From Nisaea acidiphila (GTDB lineage Bacteria; Pseudomonadota; Alphaproteobacteria; Thalassobaculales; Thalassobaculaceae), in contig NZ_CP102480.1 in assembly GCF_024662015.1 (NCBI RefSeq), positions 558,001 to 622,000 of the forward strand: a stretch of 64,000 bases of DNA, written 5' to 3'. The notes beneath the pieces are model-generated. The model was not told where the DNA came from, made no database searches, and saw nothing but the letters and a program-made list of their open reading frames with translations. Below are positions 8,518 through 17,921 of the stretch, one piece after another; positions within the stretch are counted from its first letter, which is position 1, and each line of letters opens with the position of its first letter. Both the position numbers and the translations under genes were made by a program.

Positions 8518-11376
8518 TTATTTCTTGCCGCCGAAGACGCCGGCCGCATGGTAATTCGTGCCTGTGATTTTGAAGTCGCCGCCGAGTTCTGGAGGCGGAG
8601 TTCCTCCAGCAGGCCCAAACGTCGCGCCATTCATGATCAAAGTCTGCGTCAGGCTGGTATTGCTCGTGCTATCCGTAATGGTGAAACCATTCTGGGAAGC
8701 TTGTGTGAACGTGGCATCCACACTACCCGGCCCCGTAAACGAATTCGGATTGTTTGTCGTATCAAAATTGAAGCTCAGCAGATCGACATCCGCAGTGGAA
8801 GCACCGAACGTTATCTTTGCGGAGAAATCTCCTGTTTGGAGAGACGTCGCGCCACTCGAATCAATGACTGTTCCAATCACGTTGCCCGAATATGTGGCAT
8901 TTCCGGAGGTCACACCTCCCAAGTCGCCGATTGTCGTTGCAACCCCTGCCACCCAGGTCGCCATATGCAGAGTTGCATTCTGGTCATCCATGCGTAACCC
9001 CCAGAATCCCCATTTCAGGTAATCACAAGAAGCGCATAGATCGAACGAGGCCGAGTTGTCTCCATGTGTCGCGAACACACCCTCAATGTTCGCCTCCGAG
9101 CCTGTTGAGATCGTCCCTGCTGTCAGTTGAGACGCGAATACATCATCAGAGATGTAGCCAGAGACAGAACTGCTGGTTGATGTGCTTATCGTTGTCCCCG
9201 TGTTTCCCGCGAGAGAAACAGAGACGTCGATCGTGTCGTTTGACGAGGAAACCGTGAAAAGGCTCGTGTTGCCGGTAGCCGTCGTCGTCGTGAACGCCTC
9301 GGCTGTGCCGCCGACCGTCCCGGCGCCGGCGGTGAATCCCGTCACGGTGTTGCTTGCGAAGGTCCGGTCGGAACCGGAAACCGTGACCGTGCCGGACTTG
9401 AGAACGGGAACGACGGGGTAATAGGTCGTCCCGACCCCGGTCTGATCTACCATCCCAGCAGGCACACTGTTCGATGTGTCGGCATCCTCGATCGTCGACA
9501 GGACGAAATAGTCCGGTGACGTACTGCCGAAGAAATCCCGGCCGCCGGAGGTATCTGCCGAAAACGCCCCTCCCTTGTAGAATTCCGGCGCAGCAGTTCC
9601 GGCCTCGTCCGACATGCCGTATCCGAAGCCGGACACATGCAGACCGCCCGCATTGTTCCCGACCCGCCCGATCACCACGCTGCCGATCGAAGTCCCACCG
9701 CTCGCATTGAACTCGAAAGAGCTGGAAACGAAGGGCTTGGTCCCGGCCGAGCTGTCCCAATAGATAACTCCGGCCGGCTCCTTGTTGGTGGCGAGACCGC
9801 TGACCTCGCTCCGAGCGAACGGCAGACTGTCGGCGAAAAACGGGTCGCTTGCGAGCTTGTACTTGGTCGCGCCGCTGGAGAACGCACCGGTGTAAGCCTG
9901 ACCGACCGCGATGATTTCCTTTTCGCTGTCGACATCCAGCATGTAACCGACGAATACGGGGTCGTTCTCGTGTTCGATTTTGCCGCTGAGCGACGATGGC
10001 GTCGTACCGGCAATCTGCGACGAGCAATCGAGGCTGCTCGGACAGCTCGTGATCGAAGTCGGTGCGCTCGCGGTCGGCGCGGCGTAGAACAGCCGATAAC
10101 TGCCCGCCGTCGACGAGCCGGTCAGGATACCGCCGACATCCTGGTCGCTGCCGGAAACGCTCACCGACGAAAGCCGCCGGTCCGTCAGAGGCGTGATGCC
10201 GTTCGTCACATTCGCGCCTTGGGTCGCGAAGGAGCTGTTACCGCGGAAGGCAAAGCCGGAGTAGGACCGCGAGAACGACGTCGGCGGAGTGGTCGTTTCG
10301 GTCGTGGTTTCGATAGGTTCCACGGGCGCAACAGGCGCAACCGGCGCCACTGGAGCCGGCGCGACCGGAGTCTCCTCGACTTCAGGCGTCGGGGTAACCA
10401 TCACAAAATCCTGCGGCCGGTCCGCTTCCGGCCGCGGTGGCGGAACTTCAAGGACATCCCGGTCCTGTTCGACGCTTTCGCCATTCGTCAAACCTCCGGA
10501 AGGGGCATCGAAGCGGGCCGGTGCCAGCTCCTCCTGCTGTCGCTCGAAAGTGGCAAGCTCGGCAACTTGCGTTTCGATCTGTGTCGCCAGTTCCCGACCG
10601 GAACCGGCGGCCTGCTGAGCCGTCTGGCTCTGGACCGCGACTTGACCCGCTGTCTGGCCCTGGTTGGGATCGGCGGACTGGCCGGAGCTCTCCGGCGTTC
10701 CCCCGTCGGCCGCTGCCCCCGACGATCCCGCCTCGAATGCCTGAAGGCGCTGGTTCAGCGCTTCGGGAGACCGGCGTTGCGGCTCGGACGGGGCTGAACC
10801 AGCGCTTGCCACGGAAATGAAGGTTCCGGGCGTCGTGGTCGTTTGCACCGTGCCGTTGACCTCGAGGGTCATCTCCTGCCCGAAGAGGAAATCGACCTCT
10901 ATTCCGCCCGTCGGCTCCACGGAGATAACCGCGATCCCCCCGCGGATTCCCATGGTCCCGACCGGTGTCTTGAATTGGACCGCCCTCTTCTTGCTGATCC
11001 GGCCACCGACAAAGCGGACGATCCCCTTCGTCAGACTGACCGCCATCTCGCCGGTCCGAGAGTCCGGATCGTAGACGAAGCGGTCGATCACCAGATCGGA
11101 TTTCGGACCGATCGTCATCGAGGAACCGTCTTCGAAGAGCAGTTGCGCCCGGCCGGTCGGATCAGTAACGACCTTCTCCTCGTAGTACATCTTCGTTCCG
11201 GTATCGAGGAGACGCTCATCCGCATTCGGCGGCGTACCGAGTGCGCGCGTCGTCGCACCGGACGCAACCCCGACCTGGCGGTTCGAAGCCGTGGCGGAGC
11301 CGTCCGCCAAGACGGTTGCGAGCACCGTCAATGCGGTCGTCTTCAGAGCCAGATTGAGAAGGCTGTTCTTCGCCAT
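8518..11376 (-). CDS. Exported FecR-domain protein with TbpB-like C-terminal barrel
   Basis: This 952-residue protein begins with an N-terminal signal sequence (MAKNSLLNLALKTT then a hydrophobic stretch ending near ATAS) and has no lipobox cysteine. Residues about 35-165 form a FecR domain (EDGSSMTIGPKSDLVIDRF, TPVGTMGIRGG). A low-complexity Ala/Gln/Ser and Pro-Val-Ala linker follows (about 190-365). The rest is Ser/Thr/Gly-rich beta structure. The C-terminus matches the end of transferrin-binding-protein-like eight-stranded barrels: a Gly-Pro-x-x-x-x-x-x-ELGG element, then AAGVFGGKK as the last residues. The gene just upstream encodes a TPR plus barrel protein of the type that exports such proteins. 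AGAGGAAGTGAAC precedes the ATG at 11376; the open frame starts nine codons earlier. The ligand is unknown. Confidence 0.8.
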   Translation of the reverse strand: MAKNSLLNLALKTTALTVLATVLADGSATASNRQVGVASGATTRALGTPPNADERLLDTGTKMYYEEKVVTDPTGRAQLLFEDGSSMTIGPKSDLVIDRFVYDPDSRTGEMAVSLTKGIVRFVGGRISKKRAVQFKTPVGTMGIRGGIAVISVEPTGGIEVDFLFGQEMTLEVNGTVQTTTTPGTFISVASAGSAPSEPQRRSPEALNQRLQAFEAGSSGAAADGGTPESSGQSADPNQGQTAGQVAVQSQTAQQAAGSGRELATQIETQVAELATFERQQEELAPARFDAPSGGLTNGESVEQDRDVLEVPPPRPEADRPQDFVMVTPTPEVEETPVAPAPVAPVAPVAPVEPIETTTETTTPPTSFSRSYSGFAFRGNSSFATQGANVTNGITPLTDRRLSSVSVSGSDQDVGGILTGSSTAGSYRLFYAAPTASAPTSITSCPSSLDCSSQIAGTTPSSLSGKIEHENDPVFVGYMLDVDSEKEIIAVGQAYTGAFSSGATKYKLASDPFFADSLPFARSEVSGLATNKEPAGVIYWDSSAGTKPFVSSSFEFNASGGTSIGSVVIGRVGNNAGGLHVSGFGYGMSDEAGTAAPEFYKGGAFSADTSGGRDFFGSTSPDYFVLSTIEDADTSNSVPAGMVDQTGVGTTYYPVVPVLKSGTVTVSGSDRTFASNTVTGFTAGAGTVGGTAEAFTTTTATGNTSLFTVSSSNDTIDVSVSLAGNTGTTISTSTSSSVSGYISDDVFASQLTAGTISTGSEANIEGVFATHGDNSASFDLCASCDYLKWGFWGLRMDDQNATLHMATWVAGVATTIGDLGGVTSGNATYSGNVIGTVIDSSGATSLQTGDFSAKITFGASTADVDLLSFNFDTTNNPNSFTGPGSVDATFTQASQNGFTITDSTSNTSLTQTLIMNGATFGPAGGTPPPELGGDFKITGTNYHAAGVFGGKK

Positions 11377-11432
11377 GTTCACTTCCTCTCTTCCGAGGCG
11401 CACCGGTCAGGCCGCACCTGTCAGTCCCCGCG

Positions 11433-12797
11433 TCAAAACTGGACCGCCACCCCCATGGAGAATGCCCAGTTATCGTATTCGTAATTCGAAATGGTGGAGT
11501 CGACCTGCTTGAAGAGACCGCTCGCGACGAGCGAGACATTGTCACGCACGCGCACGCTCCCCACGAGCTGGACCTGCCATTCGGTATCGTCCCGCGTCAC
11601 GTCCGGATCGATGGAATCGAGCGGCTCGTCATAGGGTACCGCGGCGAGTTTGCCGATCGCCGACAGGCTCCACGGACCTGTATGTTCGGGAAGCGGAGAT
11701 TCGAATATCCGGGTTACGCTCGCGGAACCTTCATAGCGCCAGTATCGACGGCCTGCCGCATCGGAACTGTCCCGCGTTACCGCACCGGTGAATGACATTC
11801 GCGTGTTTGATGACAGAATGTGGCTGACGGTCACCCCGCCGTATCCTCGCGGCCCGTTCAGCTCTTCCTTGTTTGTCGGATAGGTCGCGGTGTTGTTGTA
11901 GTTCCGGCGCGTCATATAGGTCTCGAAAAAGAGACCCGTTTCGGAACTGATCACATAATTGCCGTCAAAACCTGCCCCGTAGGACGTGTAATAACGGCTG
12001 TCTTCGAGGTTTACGATATCGGCTCGTACAAAAGGCCGGATATCGAGCCCCCTCAGAAAATCGGGATCCATCGTAAATCTCGGTCCCGAGCGAAATTGCA
12101 GGATCGATGTGTCCAGCTGGTCCTGAGTGACCTGGTTGGACAGATAGCCGACCACCTCGTTCTCAAGCTGGATCCGCGGCTCCACGCCGTAATCGTAGAA
12201 ATGCAGGAGTCTCGCCGAGACGAATTGGTCGACATCCGCCTGATCGGTGAAAGTGCTGTCCAGATCCGCATCCAGGCCAAGCACGCGAACCTTGCCGCTT
12301 GCGGGACCCGCATTTGCATTGCTCTGGTGCCGCAGGCCGGCAAAAACGGATCCGCGGAAACGATGTGGAGACGTCTGGTCATCGATCGCCTCCAGAAACT
12401 CGGCGACACGGGACTTCACCAGATCCGGCGCTTTCGGGTCATCCCGGACCTGTTCCAGATACCCCTTCGCGACCTGATAGGATTTCAGCCGGAAATAGAG
12501 AACCCCGAGCTCCATCTTCACCCGGGGTAATTCCGGGTCGATCAGCAGCATTCGTTCAAGTGTGGCGATCGCGCCTTCATAGTCACCGAGCCGGATGGCG
12601 AGCAGCGCGAAAGCGAAAGATTTGTCGAGGTCCCCGGGGTCCTCGAACATCGTCCGGAAAGCCGCATCGTAGGCTTTCTCGATATCCGAGCGGTCGGGCG
12701 CCGGGGGCGCCGCATACTGAGCCTCTGCCGGATGGGAGGAAAGCAGGTCAAAAAACAAGAGCGCCAGAACGACGGTGAAGAATACGCCGAACTTCAT
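11433..12797 (-). CDS. TPR-containing outer-membrane beta-barrel protein, Slam-like
   Basis: This 454-residue protein starts with a signal peptide cleaved near HPAEAQ. Residues about 35-150 are TPR-like helices (SFAFALLAIRLGDYEGAI, LELGVLYFRLKSYQVAKGYL-like pattern). From about 155 the sequence alternates as amphipathic beta strands, begins with FAGLRHQSNANAG, and ends in an aromatic residue (VAVQF), as outer-membrane barrels do. A periplasmic TPR domain followed by a DUF560-type barrel is the architecture of Slam proteins, which move surface lipoproteins and hemophilins across the outer membrane. The downstream gene, 56 bases away, encodes a TbpB-like barrel protein, a typical Slam substrate. 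The family assignment is by architecture; no search was run. A generic TPR-barrel porin is the alternative. Confidence 0.75.
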   Translation of the reverse strand: MKFGVFFTVVLALLFFDLLSSHPAEAQYAAPPAPDRSDIEKAYDAAFRTMFEDPGDLDKSFAFALLAIRLGDYEGAIATLERMLLIDPELPRVKMELGVLYFRLKSYQVAKGYLEQVRDDPKAPDLVKSRVAEFLEAIDDQTSPHRFRGSVFAGLRHQSNANAGPASGKVRVLGLDADLDSTFTDQADVDQFVSARLLHFYDYGVEPRIQLENEVVGYLSNQVTQDQLDTSILQFRSGPRFTMDPDFLRGLDIRPFVRADIVNLEDSRYYTSYGAGFDGNYVISSETGLFFETYMTRRNYNNTATYPTNKEELNGPRGYGGVTVSHILSSNTRMSFTGAVTRDSSDAAGRRYWRYEGSASVTRIFESPLPEHTGPWSLSAIGKLAAVPYDEPLDSIDPDVTRDDTEWQVQLVGSVRVRDNVSLVASGLFKQVDSTISNYEYDNWAFSMGVAVQF

Positions 12798-13000
12798 ATG
12801 GCAAGCGCCTCAGCCGTACACGCGCTACTCGCCGCGATCGTCAGTTCTACCTTCATTAGCCCCATCATCGCCCCACGACAGCACGCGATCGTAAATTGGC
12901 CGCAAATTAAAATTAAGTACGACCGACCGCCGACGCCGTGGCGAACCCCACAAGCCTCAATACTCCCCTAGCCAGACTATTACAGAATTTCCCTTACGGT

Positions 13001-14038
13001 TTATGACCGCGTTGGGTCTTGGCCTACCTTGACCACGAGTTTGCCGAAATTGCCGCCTTTGAGCAGGCCCATGAAGGCCACGGGTGCCCGGTCCAAACCG
13101 TCGACTATGTCCTCGCGGTACGTCACATGCCCATCCGCGATCCAACCGGCCATGTCGCGCGCGAAATCCGGATAATCCGCGGCAAAGTCGTAAACAATAA
13201 ATCCCTGAATTCTAATACGTTTTGTCAGAATCGCCCGCATCAAAGCGGGCACCTTGGTCTCCATTTCGGGAAAGCTTGTCGCGTTGTAAAACGCGATTGT
13301 CCCGCATACCGGCATGCGCGCGAAGGGGTTGAAGAGCGGGAACACGGCGTCGAAAACCTTGCCGCTGACATTCTCGAAATATACGTCGATCCCGTCCGGG
13401 CAGGCCGCCGCGAGTTGGGCTGCAAAATCAGGGGCGCGATGGTCGATGACCGCATCGAATCCGAGCTCGTCCTTCACAAAGGCGCATTTCTCCGGACCGC
13501 CCGCAATACCGACCGCGCGGGCGCCGCGGATCTTCGCGATCTGCCCGACGACGGATCCAACCGCGCCCGAGGCCGCTGCGACCACGACCGTCTCGCCTTC
13601 TTTCGGCTGGCCGATGTTCTTCAGTCCGGCATAGGCTGTCAGGCCCGGCATCCCAAGCACGCCGAGAGCGGTCGAGATCGGTGCCGCCCCCGGGTCGAGC
13701 TTGCGCAACCCGGTCCCGTCGGAGAGGCCGAAGCTCTGCCATCCGATACGGTTCAGCACGACGTCGCCAACCGCGTAATCCGGGTGATTGGAGACAACCA
13801 CCTCGCCGACCGTCTCGCCCTCCAGAACGCCGCCGATCGGCACAGGAGCGGCATAGGATTTCGCGTCGCTCATCCGCCCCCGCATATACGGGTCGAGCGA
13901 AAGGTAGATCGTTCGGATCAGCAATTCGCCCGCCCCGGGCTCCGGCACCGGAGCTTCTTCCATACGGAAATCGGCGGCCTTCGGTTCGCCTTCGGGCCGC
14001 GAGGCCAGCAGCCAGCGACGGTTCACGAGATCGGTCAT
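13001..14038 (-). CDS. NADP-dependent oxidoreductase of the MDR family (CurA / 2-alkenal reductase-like)
   Basis: This 345-residue zinc-independent medium-chain dehydrogenase/reductase is likely to reduce the double bond of alpha,beta-unsaturated aldehydes or ketones with NADPH. The N-terminal LSLDPYMRGRMSD segment and the nucleotide-binding stretch VVAAASGAVGSVVGQIAKIRGARAVG are hallmarks of the CurA / leukotriene B4 dehydrogenase branch, as is FENVSGKVFDAVFPL. No structural-zinc cysteine cluster is present. GGGGAG lies 8 bases before the ATG. It stands alone on the minus strand between the Slam-like gene and the RhtA-like exporter. Confidence 0.88.
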   Translation of the reverse strand: MTDLVNRRWLLASRPEGEPKAADFRMEEAPVPEPGAGELLIRTIYLSLDPYMRGRMSDAKSYAAPVPIGGVLEGETVGEVVVSNHPDYAVGDVVLNRIGWQSFGLSDGTGLRKLDPGAAPISTALGVLGMPGLTAYAGLKNIGQPKEGETVVVAAASGAVGSVVGQIAKIRGARAVGIAGGPEKCAFVKDELGFDAVIDHRAPDFAAQLAAACPDGIDVYFENVSGKVFDAVFPLFNPFARMPVCGTIAFYNATSFPEMETKVPALMRAILTKRIRIQGFIVYDFAADYPDFARDMAGWIADGHVTYREDIVDGLDRAPVAFMGLLKGGNFGKLVVKVGQDPTRS

Positions 14039-14147
14039 GGGTTTATCTCCCCTTCAACTACCCGAACTCTGGATAGCCTTTGGGGCAAAGCGGGGTCCAG
14101 CGCTGAACCGTGATATCTCTCCTGCGATCGCCCGAAGAACGGACGCT

Positions 14148-15038
14148 CTAAGCCGCGTCACTCTGACGATGGATGACGATACCGGTCATGACGAGTGCGA
14201 GGCCGGCGAGATCCAGCGACGACGGGAACTGCGCCAGCACCAGCGCCGCGATCACCGTTGCCGTCGCCGGCAGCAGCGCCAGAAGAAGCGCGAAGGAAGC
14301 CCGCGGTAGCCGCGCCATGGCGAACTGGTCGCAGATATAGGGGATGACGGAGGAACAAAGGCCGACACCGATCCCGGCCAGCACCAGTTCCGGCACAGTG
14401 AGGACGGCCCAGGCCTCGGAGAGCCCCACCGGAAGCAGAAAGATGAACGCCACTGCCATCGCCGCGCCGAGACGCTCGACGCCGTTCCCGGCGCCTTCAG
14501 AAGCCAGCCTGTGCCCGAGAATGACGTAAAGTCCGAACAGGGCCGCGTTCAGGGCGGACCAGAAAAGCCCCACCGGATCGCTCTGCCAGCGCACATCGAT
14601 CAGCAGCAGCACGCCCAAGACCGTCAGCATCAGCGCCGCCAGATTACGAAGGCTGCGGGTGCCGGCAAGGGCGATGGCGATGGTGGCGACGAACTCCATC
14701 GCCGCCACAAGGCTCATCGGCAGGCGGTCGAGGGCGAGATAGAAGGAGGTGTTCATAACCGCGAGGCAAAGCCCCATCGCCAGCAGGATCAGGCGCATGC
14801 GCCGGTCCGCGCGGGCGAAGACGCGCCAGGGCCGGGTCATCGGAGCGAAGATCAGCGCCGCGGACCCGATACGGAACCAGGCTACGCCGAGCACGCCGAC
14901 ATGGGGGAACAGGAGCACCGCGAAGGACGGTCCGAGATAATGAAAGACGGCACTGATCATGAACCAGAGATGCGGCGGAGGCGCGACCGGCAATGCGCGG
15001 CGGAAGCCCGTCCGGGAAATCTTCTCGACATCTGACAT
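14148..15038 (-). CDS. EamA/DMT-family exporter, RhtA-like
   Basis: This 296-residue inner-membrane protein has about ten hydrophobic helices in two EamA repeats. The sequence pattern (FHYLGPSFAVLLFPHVGVLG near the N-terminus, then VAWFRIGSAALIF) matches RhtA, the threonine/homoserine exporter. It is divergent from an Lrp/AsnC-type regulator with an 88-base gap; such regulators commonly control amino acid exporters, so the pair is probably a functional unit. The exact amino acid is not shown by the sequence. The ribosome-binding site before the ATG is weak. Confidence 0.82.
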   Translation of the reverse strand: MSDVEKISRTGFRRALPVAPPPHLWFMISAVFHYLGPSFAVLLFPHVGVLGVAWFRIGSAALIFAPMTRPWRVFARADRRMRLILLAMGLCLAVMNTSFYLALDRLPMSLVAAMEFVATIAIALAGTRSLRNLAALMLTVLGVLLLIDVRWQSDPVGLFWSALNAALFGLYVILGHRLASEGAGNGVERLGAAMAVAFIFLLPVGLSEAWAVLTVPELVLAGIGVGLCSSVIPYICDQFAMARLPRASFALLLALLPATATVIAALVLAQFPSSLDLAGLALVMTGIVIHRQSDAA

Positions 15039-15047
15039 GCCGAAAGA

Positions 15048-15077
15048 TTGAAACCGCTCTGGCCAATTCTCTATAGT
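15048..15077 (+). promoter_or_regulatory. Predicted sigma-70 promoter for the Lrp-type regulator
   Basis: TTGAAA (15048-15053) and TATAGT (15072-15077) are separated by 18 bases, each matching five of six consensus positions. The predicted start of transcription is about 43 bases before the TTG start codon of the regulator at 15127. The site lies in the divergent gap and would also cover the upstream region of the RhtA-like exporter. Confidence 0.5.
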
Positions 15078-15126
15078 CGATGATAGGTTTATGAATCTTT
15101 TTTCCTTTTGTAATTAGGAAAAACTG

Positions 15127-15588
15127 TTGAGACGACTTCGATACGAAAACGGCCCTCTTGACCGGACCGACGAACAGCTTCTTCTCGCCCTTTCGGAAAA
15201 TGGCCGGGCAAGTATCGCCGACCTCGCCCGCCGTGTCGGGCTCTCCTCCCCGAGCGTGTCCGAGCGGCTGAAGCGGCTCGAGGAAGCGGGTATCGTCACC
15301 GGTTATGCGGCACGGATCGACGCCGCCGCGCTCGGCTGCAGAATCGGCGCCTGGCTGCGCATCCGGCCCATTGCGGGAAAGCTGAAAGAGACTGCCGCTA
15401 TCCTCGAGGCGGCGCCGGAGATCGTCTCCTGCGACCGCATCACCGGCGATGACTGCTTCCTTGCCAAGGCTCAGGTCCCGGATATCGCCGATCTCGAGCC
15501 GCTAATCGACAAGATCAACCAGGTCGCCTCGACCAACACGTCGATCATCCAATCGACGATTGTCGCGCCGCGCCTGCCGTCTTTCTAG
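15127..15588 (+). CDS. Lrp/AsnC-family transcriptional regulator
   Basis: This 153-residue regulator has an N-terminal winged helix-turn-helix (LDRTDEQLLLALSENGR, then LARRVGLSSPSVSERLKRLE) and a C-terminal ligand-binding RAM domain (DRITGDDCFLAKAQV). Such proteins bind amino acids and regulate transport or catabolism genes, usually the divergent neighbour; here that is the RhtA-like exporter. The chosen start is TTG, preceded by AGGAAAA at a suitable distance; no in-frame ATG precedes the helix-turn-helix. Its end overlaps the stop of the convergent ynjD-like gene by 4 bases. Confidence 0.88.
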   Translation: MRRLRYENGPLDRTDEQLLLALSENGRASIADLARRVGLSSPSVSERLKRLEEAGIVTGYAARIDAAALGCRIGAWLRIRPIAGKLKETAAILEAAPEIVSCDRITGDDCFLAKAQVPDIADLEPLIDKINQVASTNTSIIQSTIVAPRLPSF

Positions 15589-16214
15589 AAGGTCAGCTCC
15601 ACCACAGGCCCGCCCGCCGCTTCGGCGTCCTCCGGATCGTGGGTCACCAGAACCGTCGGCAGTTGTGCTTCCCGCAAACGATCGAAGGTGAACGTCCGGA
15701 TATCGGCCCTGAGATGTCTGTCGAGCTTCGAGAAAGGCTCGTCCAGAAGCGCGGCGCGCGGCTCCGAAAGCAGCAGCCGCAACAGGGCGACGCGGGACGC
15801 CTGCCCGCCGGATAAGGTCGCAGGATCCCGCCCGGCAAACCCCTCCAGGCCGAACCGGGCCAGCGCGTCGGCAGCCCGCGCGCGGCGCCCGGAGAGGCCC
15901 GGCGGCATCCCGAACAGAAGATTGCCGCCGACGCTCAGATGCGGAAACAGCATCGGATCCTGAAACAGCAACCCGACATGCCGCTGTTCCGGAGCCCGGT
16001 CCGTGATGTCCTCGCCATCGAGCAGCACCCGGCCCTCGGCCGTAAACGGCTGGGTCAGGAAGCCGGCAATGTAAGAAAGCAGCGTCGACTTGCCGGAACC
16101 TGACGGCCCCATCACGGTCAGCACCGTGCCCGGGCGCACGCTCCGCTCCAGCGACAGCAACTCTGTGTTGCCGAGCCTGATCCGGACCCGGTCGAGGGCC
16201 AGCCCTTCGCTCAT
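15585..16214 (-). CDS. ynjD: ABC transporter ATP-binding protein, YnjD-like
   Basis: This small 209-residue ATPase has Walker A GPSGSGKST, a signature LSGGQASR in which the usual second Gln-Arg is changed, Walker B AALLDEPFSKLD and switch histidine VLVTHD. The short length without a C-terminal regulatory domain matches YnjD and ThiQ. It overlaps the permease gene by 4 bases and completes a YnjB-YnjC-YnjD importer. The ligand of this transporter class is not established; relatives are sometimes labelled thiamine-like. Confidence 0.88.
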   Translation of the reverse strand: MSEGLALDRVRIRLGNTELLSLERSVRPGTVLTVMGPSGSGKSTLLSYIAGFLTQPFTAEGRVLLDGEDITDRAPEQRHVGLLFQDPMLFPHLSVGGNLLFGMPPGLSGRRARAADALARFGLEGFAGRDPATLSGGQASRVALLRLLLSEPRAALLDEPFSKLDRHLRADIRTFTFDRLREAQLPTVLVTHDPEDAEAAGGPVVELTF

Positions 16215-17896
16215 TGCGTCTCTCCCAACATGCCGCGACGATGGCGCCAGACCAGACGCGGCACGGCGAGCGCCAGTCCGAAACCGAGGATCGGCAGCAC
16301 CGCCTGGGTCAGGGCCCAGGCCCCGATCAGCCTGCGGTCGCCGCCGGCGGCGAGTGCGATCGCCTCCGTCGTGACGGTATCGATCCGCCCGGCGCCGAGA
16401 AGACGGGTCACGAGATACTGCCCGATGCTAACGGCGAGGCCGACCGCGAGCGCCGCAAGCGCCGGTGTCAGAAGCATCGGCAGCGTGACTTTCCAGAATA
16501 CCGCACCTTCGCCTTTGCCGAGGGTTCGTGCGAGACGGCTCCAGGCGGGGTCGAGACGACGGTAGGATTCCGACAGGGTCAGGTAGACATAAGGCAGCAC
16601 GAAGACGACATGTCCGGCCGCGACGAGCCCCCCACCCGGCATGAGACCGGCGAGCTCCGCAAGCAACACCAGCCCGAACAGAAACCCGATCTGAGGCACC
16701 AGCAACGGGACATAGAAGAGAAACTCGAGCGGCCGGCCCGCCCTCTTCCCGGCACGGCGCTCGTTCTCCAGCATCGCGAGAACGAGCGCAAGGGAGAGTC
16801 CGGCAGCAACGGCAGCGATCCAAATCGTCGCCCAGACGGGCTCGGCCGACGTCTCGGCAACTTTCTGCCAGTGATCGAAAGTCCAGCGGCGCGGCAAGGC
16901 GTCGGGAAAACGCCAGACCCGCGTGAAAGCGCTGAGGGCGAGCGCGACGACACCGAGAGCGGCGGCGAGCAACAGCGCCGGAAACAATGTCCGACCGGCG
17001 ACCCGCAGCCCTCCTTCTGCGAAGGTGCGCTTGCCGCTTTCCAGCCAGCCGCGCCCCGTCGCCATGAGGAGCCGCTCAATACCAACCCAGAGCGCGATGG
17101 CGCTTGCGGTCACGCCGAATTGCAGGACCGCACCGGCGGCCGCGAGCAGGCGGTAATCCAGCTCGGGATCATTCGACCAGCGCAACACCTGGACGGCGAG
17201 CAGCGGCGGCGCGACCGGACCGAGAATGAGGGCGACATCGATATTGGCCGAGGAATAGGCAATTACCGCGTAGACCGGCAGGCGCAGAAGCGGATAAAGC
17301 GCCGGCACCACGGTCTTGAACCATGCCGAGATCCGGCCGTATCCGAGCGCACGCGCCATATGCATGTTTTGCTCTGCGCGGATCTGCGCCAGCGGCGCCA
17401 GCGCCATGAGCAGCAGGAACGGCACTTCCTTCATGACAAGGCCCGCCATCAGGGAAAGCCCGAGTTCGTCCTGCACGATCAGCAGATCCGGCGGACGCTG
17501 CCAGCCCGTCGCCCAGGGAGAGAGCAGCCGGGCGAGAAAGCCGGACGGCGCGATAAGAAAGGCGAGCGCGAAGGCCGCCGCCGCGTGCGGCACCGCGAGC
17601 AGAGGTGCGATCGCCTTCCGCAGCCAGCCGAAAGCCCGAGTCTCGAAAAAGACCGCGAGGAAAAGCATCGCCAGCCCGAGCGAGACCCCGGCCGTGACCA
17701 GTCCCGAGGCGAGCGACAGCAGGACCGAGCCGCCAAGGCCGGGCCAATCGAACAAGCGCCGCCAGACGTCGAGGCCGAAATCGGCATGACCCAGTACCGG
17801 CAGGTACCCGAAGGACGGCACCAGCGCGCCGAGCGCCCCGGCAAGCACCGGTCCGGCGAGAATGGCGGCGACCAGATACGGAGAAGCTCTCAGCAT
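16211..17896 (-). CDS. ynjC: Fused double-domain ABC permease, YnjC-like
   Basis: This 561-residue inner-membrane protein contains two complete permease halves in one chain. Each carries an EAA-like loop: ARALGYGRISAWFKTVVPAL in the first and ARTLGKGEGAVFWKVTLPML in the second. One chain therefore replaces the usual permease dimer, as in YnjC, ThiP and FbpB. The open frame extends 46 codons further upstream into the binding-protein gene, but the ATG at 17896, 25 bases after that gene, gives the natural first membrane helix. It sits between the ynjB- and ynjD-like genes. Confidence 0.87.
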   Translation of the reverse strand: MLRASPYLVAAILAGPVLAGALGALVPSFGYLPVLGHADFGLDVWRRLFDWPGLGGSVLLSLASGLVTAGVSLGLAMLFLAVFFETRAFGWLRKAIAPLLAVPHAAAAFALAFLIAPSGFLARLLSPWATGWQRPPDLLIVQDELGLSLMAGLVMKEVPFLLLMALAPLAQIRAEQNMHMARALGYGRISAWFKTVVPALYPLLRLPVYAVIAYSSANIDVALILGPVAPPLLAVQVLRWSNDPELDYRLLAAAGAVLQFGVTASAIALWVGIERLLMATGRGWLESGKRTFAEGGLRVAGRTLFPALLLAAALGVVALALSAFTRVWRFPDALPRRWTFDHWQKVAETSAEPVWATIWIAAVAAGLSLALVLAMLENERRAGKRAGRPLEFLFYVPLLVPQIGFLFGLVLLAELAGLMPGGGLVAAGHVVFVLPYVYLTLSESYRRLDPAWSRLARTLGKGEGAVFWKVTLPMLLTPALAALAVGLAVSIGQYLVTRLLGAGRIDTVTTEAIALAAGGDRRLIGAWALTQAVLPILGFGLALAVPRLVWRHRRGMLGETQ

Positions 17897-17921
17897 GGAT
17901 CCGGACAGGTTGCGATAAACG

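Noticed and set aside
8518-11376. Lipoprotein signal on the FecR/TbpB-like protein
   Set aside because: The signal region has no cysteine; lipid anchoring is not supported.
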